Shown: piece by piece, positions 7,513-11,489 of the stretch
How positions within the stretch are numbered: position 1 is the first letter of the stretch
How the letters are laid out: each line of letters starts with the position of its first letter
Notes under the pieces: model-generated
The model's input: only the letters and a program-made list of their open reading frames with translations
The model's database searches: none
Told to the model about the DNA's origin: nothing
Origin: Cylindrodendrum hubeiense
Lineage: Eukaryota > Ascomycota > Sordariomycetes > Hypocreales > Nectriaceae
Length of the DNA: 11,489 bases
NCBI GenBank assembly: GCA_014621425.1
Contig: JAANBB010000765.1
Coordinates: 1 to 11,489, forward strand
Direction of reading: 5' to 3'
Program-made: the position numbers and the translations under genes

Positions 7513-8056
7513 GGGTTGGCTGGCTCCTTGGAGTTGACGTAGATGACATCGTTGGTGATTTCCCAACAAGCCTCATCCTAGAATATTTGCGAGATCCGCG
7601 GGTGATGCTATTACGATCTCATCGTCCGTCCGCTAGCCTAGAGCTCGGACGGCCTTCCCTGAGCAAAGGGCCTACCCAGTTGGCACTGGCGTTTCTTGGT
7701 TCCTGAACAGGTGACCGTTGAGGTTTTGTTCTAATTAGTCTCAGAGCCATCGCGCTAAGAGCTGTTAGCATGGCACGATGTTCAAAGCGCATTTGTTACC
7801 AAGGGCATCCCGGCGTCTCTGGTTGATTGCCTGCTTGGTTACCCTTTCGAGGCCGCCGCGGCAGACAGATGACAGTGCCGAGTGCCGCTACGTGCATGGC
7901 GGTTTGCAACGCAATGGATTAAGGTCCTTGTTTGAGTAAGAACTACGTAGTTTGCTAGCGAAGGACCCCAGGTACGACCGAACAAGGCCCAGCTATGGCG
8001 CATACGAATCATGTACCTTGGCCTGGTCGCCCGGTCTCAAAGTCAGCTAGATACCC

Positions 8057-8070
8057 AGGTAGGTAGGTAG
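8057..8070. repeat. Short AGGT tetranucleotide repeat
   Basis: AGGTAGGTAGGTAG follows ATACCC. Such GTAG/AGGT runs are frequent in intergenic DNA of filamentous ascomycetes. No function is evident. Confidence 0.6.
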
Positions 8071-8480
8071 CGATAGAGACTGTGACTTCCATCTTACGCG
8101 CGTACAGTGCTCAACACGTTAGGGAGACAATGCGGGTGATGCAGCGGCCAGAGCAGGCTGGAGGGCTGTGTTCCCCAATACTGTTATGCATTCCTCGGAG
8201 GGAACCAGATGGGGCGAATCGGAAGCATCGGGCAACACACAAAGTGCACACTGTCAGGCCACAGAGAAAGCACAGCGTAAAGCGGTGTACGCCATCGGGG
8301 CCTTGCTCGGTGAGGCTTTGCTGTCTTGGCTGTCTCGATGCAGTGTCGAGGCGACAGGGGCGAGGCTCTGCGTGTTCAGTAGCTTCTTATTAGCTGCCGC
8401 CACTAAGGATCCATTCAATCAGGCTCTGCAGATGTCTCATTCTAGACCTTTAGAGACGCATTGAATGCAAGACCAAGGGC

Positions 8481-9594
8481 AGAAGAGTCATTGAAAACCG
8501 GAGCCTTGATCGACGACCACGTCGTGGCTCACACGTTTTAGCTTGAGGATGGTGTGGGGAGCAATTGAGTAAGAAGAGAGGTGAAGATGTGAGCAAATGA
8601 TTGGAGCATATTTTGAAGATCTACACGCGAGGGAGTTGAAACGGCACAGCATGGCTTGGAGCATGATCAACGCAGGGAGGAAGCAGGGTAACGAACGGGG
8701 CACGGAGTGGGAACTCGACGGACCAAGCGGATTGATGCGAAGGATGAAGCGAGGAGAATGCAGCGTCGCGTCGGCAGGTGATGCTATCTTTGGCGGTGCC
8801 GAGCCGTGTCGGTGACCTTTAGGTTCGGTTTGGGTCTCATCGGTCGCCAGGATGGCTTGCGGTATTGCGGTACTGCTGGTCTCCCGGGCCCTGGCTTGGG
8901 TTGCAACCGATGTTGGGGAGTTTGTTGGCGGTGCCCGGCATGTTGGGTGAAGGCAAAGGGCTTGGGATGAGATGGGATGCATGCTGCACCAGCGCCTATC
9001 GGCTAGCGGGAAGCGGGTGCTTCAGCGCCCAGCCAGATGCCCGGAGCCAAAAGGAGATGGAGATGCGAGCGCTGCCAGCGCGGTTAGGGTGCAACGGGCT
9101 GCGAGAGTGAGGACTAGGACTGAATGGCACCCACGGCGGGCGATCGTCGACCCACGGGCGCAGATGACGATGTGAGGACACGGGACAGGGCAGGGGCTCG
9201 CGTTGAACTGCGCGGCCGGAGTACGACACCGACAAACCGTTGCCCGGAGTCTGCTGCATCGCGTGCGGCGTCAGTTGGTCGGTCGGGAACTAGAGGTGTG
9301 AGTAATCTGTAAGAGCGCGCAAGTGTGTGTCTCTGTCCAGGGCCCTCTGCTCTCTACGAAGTACGATGTAAGATGGGGCCCTGGCGCTGCTGCTTGTCCG
9401 CCTCACTCTGGCAGCCACGCGCAGCCAATCGTGGCGGCGGCCGGCGGGTCCTGTGCGAGCCGCGCCGCGTCGAGGGCCAGTCGTCTGAGTGCTTGCCTCG
9501 TTTTTATCTGGGACTGCTTCTTGGGGGACTAAGACGCGGTGCAGGGGTCTGGCGTATTAGTTGATGCGGCGGATGAGATGGCATTGGCATGGAT
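8481..9594. other. Gene-free, purine-biased intergenic stretch
   Basis: The plus strand is G/A-biased, so the minus strand is C/T-rich like a fungal promoter or leader. A minus frame 8488-8982 (164 aa, ATG start) is rich in Pro, Ser, Thr and Ala, has no recognisable domain or intron signals and ends at 8488. I regard it as chance, though a fast-evolving or leader-encoded peptide cannot be excluded. An 11-bp odd palindrome CCACGTCGTGG is at 8517-8527. Nothing else is supported. Confidence 0.5.
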
Positions 9595-9621
9595 GGGGGT
9601 TGAGAGGGGAGGGGGGGGGGG
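9595..9621 (+). repeat. G-run / potential G-quadruplex
   Basis: G5, then G4 after TTGAGA, then A and G11 (9611-9621) give at least four G-tracts in 27 nt on the plus strand, enough for an intramolecular quadruplex. The G11 run is also a probable sequencing or slippage hot spot. Confidence 0.6.
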
Positions 9622-9666
9622 ACATCCGTCACCCGTTTGCCATTTACGAGTAAGAGGTAAGAGGCA

Positions 9667-9720
9667 GACCGGCCAGTACACGCAGACCGGCCAGTAGAGG
9701 CTGACCGGCCAGCTGGCGGC
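9667..9720. repeat. 18-bp tandem repeat, three copies
   Basis: GACCGGCCAG starts at 9667, 9685 and 9703, an exact 18-bp period. The first 10-11 bases are strictly conserved and the last 7-8 diverge. On the minus strand one frame reads WPVSLYWPVCVYWPVC, but I do not think it is translated. Strict cores with free spacers look more like repeated sites than plain slippage; this is inference. Confidence 0.75.
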
Positions 9721-10014
9721 GGACACGGGCGAATGATGCCGCGTGCTGATCCTCCATCTCAGATCAAGGATCCCGGCCGCCTTGGAGGAAGCCATGGGAT
9801 GTGACTCGGTCGGTTGGTTCCCCGTGGTTCTCAAGGTGCAGGTGGCCGTCCGCTGGGCTCCTCACTGGCCTACGTCAACTGGCCTGGTGTCCTGTGCGCT
9901 ATTGCCCTTCTGTGGTAGGTTGTGACGGCGAAGAGGGTGCCTGGTTCGTTGGCAATAACGTGGGCTGTGCTGCGACATTCGCCGCCGGGAGTTGAAGGCG
10001 GAGGTCGTGTTGGG

Positions 10015-10034
10015 ATGCGGCATGCGGCATGCGT
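10015..10034. repeat. 7-bp tandem repeat (ATGCGGC)
   Basis: ATGCGGC, ATGCGGC and ATGCGT follow each other, creating two GCATGC palindromes. It lies in non-coding sequence. Confidence 0.65.
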
Positions 10035-11148
10035 GAGACCGCAAATCAATCTTGAAGGAAAATGGGATCATCGTCCTGCCCTCCCCCCAGACCATGCCCA
10101 AAAGCGTTTACCGCACAGGCCAGCCATTCGGAAGCTCTCCCTCCTCTCGCCCTCATCTCTTGTCCCATCCGCGATCCATTAACGGCCGTCCCATCGAGAT
10201 ATCCATCGCCCAGAGTGGAACCAGCCGGGCCAAAGACACAGGGTGCAGCTGGGCCATGTACGCTCTAGCGCCAGGCGCATGATATGATGAGCCGATCGCT
10301 GGGTCTGGAGTTTAGAGCCCTGGACCAGGTCCCCCAGCCCGTTGATGAGCAGATACAAGTACCCGACACGGCCTGGTTTCGCTGTGGTGTCCCGCTGCGG
10401 TGTCCGCCTTGGTGCCTCTTGGTGGTGCCTCTTGGTGCCCGCCTGAGCGCCATGATGACATTCCCCTTGTCCCCCTACCCAGAGCCCGCCGCTACCCACT
10501 GTTTCCGAGTCACCACCGATCCACCAACACCCCGAAACAAGGGCCTTGAATAGACGGTAGGTTTTTACTATTTTTGCTTTTTTCTCTCCATCTCTACTAC
10601 GTATGGCCAACGACGTGTACACTGCATCTGGGATTGGATGGTGGCAGCGGCGCAGACCACGCCAGCATGCACCTCAGAACAGTCCGTCTTGATAGTTTGG
10701 GTTACGATGAGTTGTAGGCTTTAGGGTTCTCTATATTGCTTCTGCCACAAGCTCCCAGTTGCCTCCATCCTGCTCAGCTTCTCAAGCAAGCAACCAACCC
10801 GGTGGGTGGAATGACGATGACGATGATGGAGCGTTGACGTCGGAGAGATTAATTACGTAGTTCCTCGCAGACTGTTTTGAAATGAGGAATGCAGAAGGTC
10901 CCGGCGTTGGATCGCGGCGGGGGGCGCCTGTGGCTCCGGGTCCCCGTGTCTCGTCCGTGTCACAACATATCCGAGATATGGGTGAAACGTGTTGCTACTA
11001 TTAGCTAGCAGTGTGAGTGTCTGCATCGAACTTGGTGTAGACAGCGACGAAATAGGGCCGTGGTCGGTGATGCACGACATTCTCGGAGCTTGCGATGCGC
11101 ACGGTACTGTACGTAGTATGTCTTCCCTCGTTATTGGATCCCACCTCA

Positions 11149-11166
11149 GCACGAGCACGAGCACGA
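11149..11166. repeat. 6-bp tandem repeat (GCACGA)
   Basis: Three exact GCACGA copies, flanked by related AGC/GAG triplets. A simple hexanucleotide microsatellite. Confidence 0.7.
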
Positions 11167-11433
11167 GGGAAAGCGAGGGAGCGCCATCATCTCGTCGCAC
11201 AGCCCGGGCGAGCCGAGTCGTAGCTCGCGGGCCTTGATGGGGGTTTTCCTTCCTTTTGGTTCCATGCTTTTTGGCCCTTGGTCGAGTTCGTGGTTCCGAG
11301 CCTAAGCAGCCCGCAGAGCCCGTGTTTGAGATGGCCTCGTGGGATTGGACATTATCTGCACCGAACAGGCTGGCGACACTACCGATTTACAGCCAGCCCG
11401 CCAGCGCCACAAAGGCCCCCAGGCTGAGCGGGC

Positions 11434-11472
11434 AGTTTGAGCGGCCGGTTTGAGGGCCCGGTTTGGACGTCG
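11434..11472. repeat. 13-bp tandem repeat near the right edge
   Basis: AGTTTGAGCGGCC, GGTTTGAGGGCCC and GGTTTGGACGTCG follow with a 13-bp period. Copy 2 matches copy 1 at most positions and copy 3 is more diverged. The array may continue in altered form beyond the window. Confidence 0.55.
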
Positions 11473-11489
11473 ACTGCCTCAGAGCCCAC

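Larger units (their letters stand above)
6934..8480. other. YOS9 upstream region and gene-free stretch
   Basis: No supportable gene is seen. Reading leftward, this is the promoter side of YOS9. Two CACGTG palindromes occur, at 7260-7267 and 7503-7512. The stretch is mid-GC with many stops in all frames. Short frames such as 6950-7273 and 8082-8393 (+) show no family resemblance. An AGGT tetramer repeat (8057-8070) and two ACTACGTAGT-like palindromes (near 7334 and 7944) are present. I found no tRNA- or 5S-like sequence by eye. Confidence 0.55.
9721..11489. other. Right intergenic region, no supportable gene
   Basis: No frame here shows a domain I recognise. Pyrimidine-rich tracts on the plus strand at about 10134-10169 and 10561-10597 resemble fungal core-promoter or leader sequence and might belong to a rightward transcript, perhaps one whose coding part lies beyond the window. 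The first ATG after the second tract (10603) opens only 29 codons, ending at 10692. Short repeats are at 10015-10034, 10410-10440, 11149-11166 and 11434-11472. Confidence 0.5.

Noticed and set aside
7626..7652. CCGTCCG...CGGACGG inverted repeat with 13-nt spacer
   Set aside because: A single 7-bp dyad with a long spacer is expected by chance several times in 11 kb of GC-rich DNA. No context supports function.
8488..8982. 164-codon minus-strand open frame with ATG
   Set aside because: No recognisable domain, low-complexity Pro/Ser/Thr/Ala composition, and a position in strand-biased promoter-like DNA. More likely a chance frame in GC-rich sequence.
10603..10692. 29-codon frame after a pyrimidine-rich tract
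   Set aside because: Too short, ordinary start context, no conservation evidence. Could be an upstream ORF of an unseen transcript but cannot be supported.
10712..10720. Single TTAGGG (telomere-like) hexamer
   Set aside because: One isolated copy without tandem repetition; not an interstitial telomere.

Overview
This window looks like nuclear DNA of a filamentous ascomycete (Pezizomycotina, probably a Sordariomycete). One gene has a short 73-nt spliceosomal intron with a fungal-type donor, branch site and acceptor. Start codons sit in CACC/CACA-ATG contexts, and the two recognisable proteins are of fungal type. There is no operon structure, no bacterial ribosome binding site and no mitochondrial signature. 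The placement rests on gene structure and family resemblance; no database search was run.

Only two protein-coding genes can be supported. The first (1968..3044, +) is an intronless F-box-like protein of 358 aa with a CCAAT box, a TATA-like element and a nearby AATAAA. The second (5316..6933, -) is a two-exon OS-9/Yos9 homologue. It has a signal peptide, a mannose-6-phosphate receptor homology (MRH) lectin domain with the expected sugar-binding residues, and a C-terminal KNEL retrieval signal. Its product should act in the ER lumen in glycoprotein quality control (ERAD), handing misfolded glycoproteins to the Hrd1/Hrd3 ubiquitin ligase. The F-box protein would act in the cytosol or nucleus, probably as a substrate adaptor of an SCF ubiquitin ligase. 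Both touch ubiquitin-dependent degradation, but nothing in the sequence shows that they work together.

Layout: 1-1890 is gene-free, with short direct repeats and palindromes, and ends in the F-box promoter. 1968-3100 is the F-box gene. 3100-4020 is gene-free with a small heptamer array. 4021-4281 (-) carries an ATG-less fragment resembling the start of a HET (heterokaryon incompatibility) domain. 4300-5315 is visibly more AT-rich, without genes, and contains hairpins and the probable 3' flank of YOS9. 5316-6933 is YOS9. 6934-11489 is about 4.5 kb with no supportable gene, holding a G-run, an 18-bp tandem repeat and several other short degenerate tandem repeats.

I did not find a convincing undescribed multi-gene system. 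The observations most worth checking are the possible HET relic, the paired inverted repeats downstream of YOS9, the repeat and G-run cluster at 9595-9720, and the unusually long gene-empty right half.
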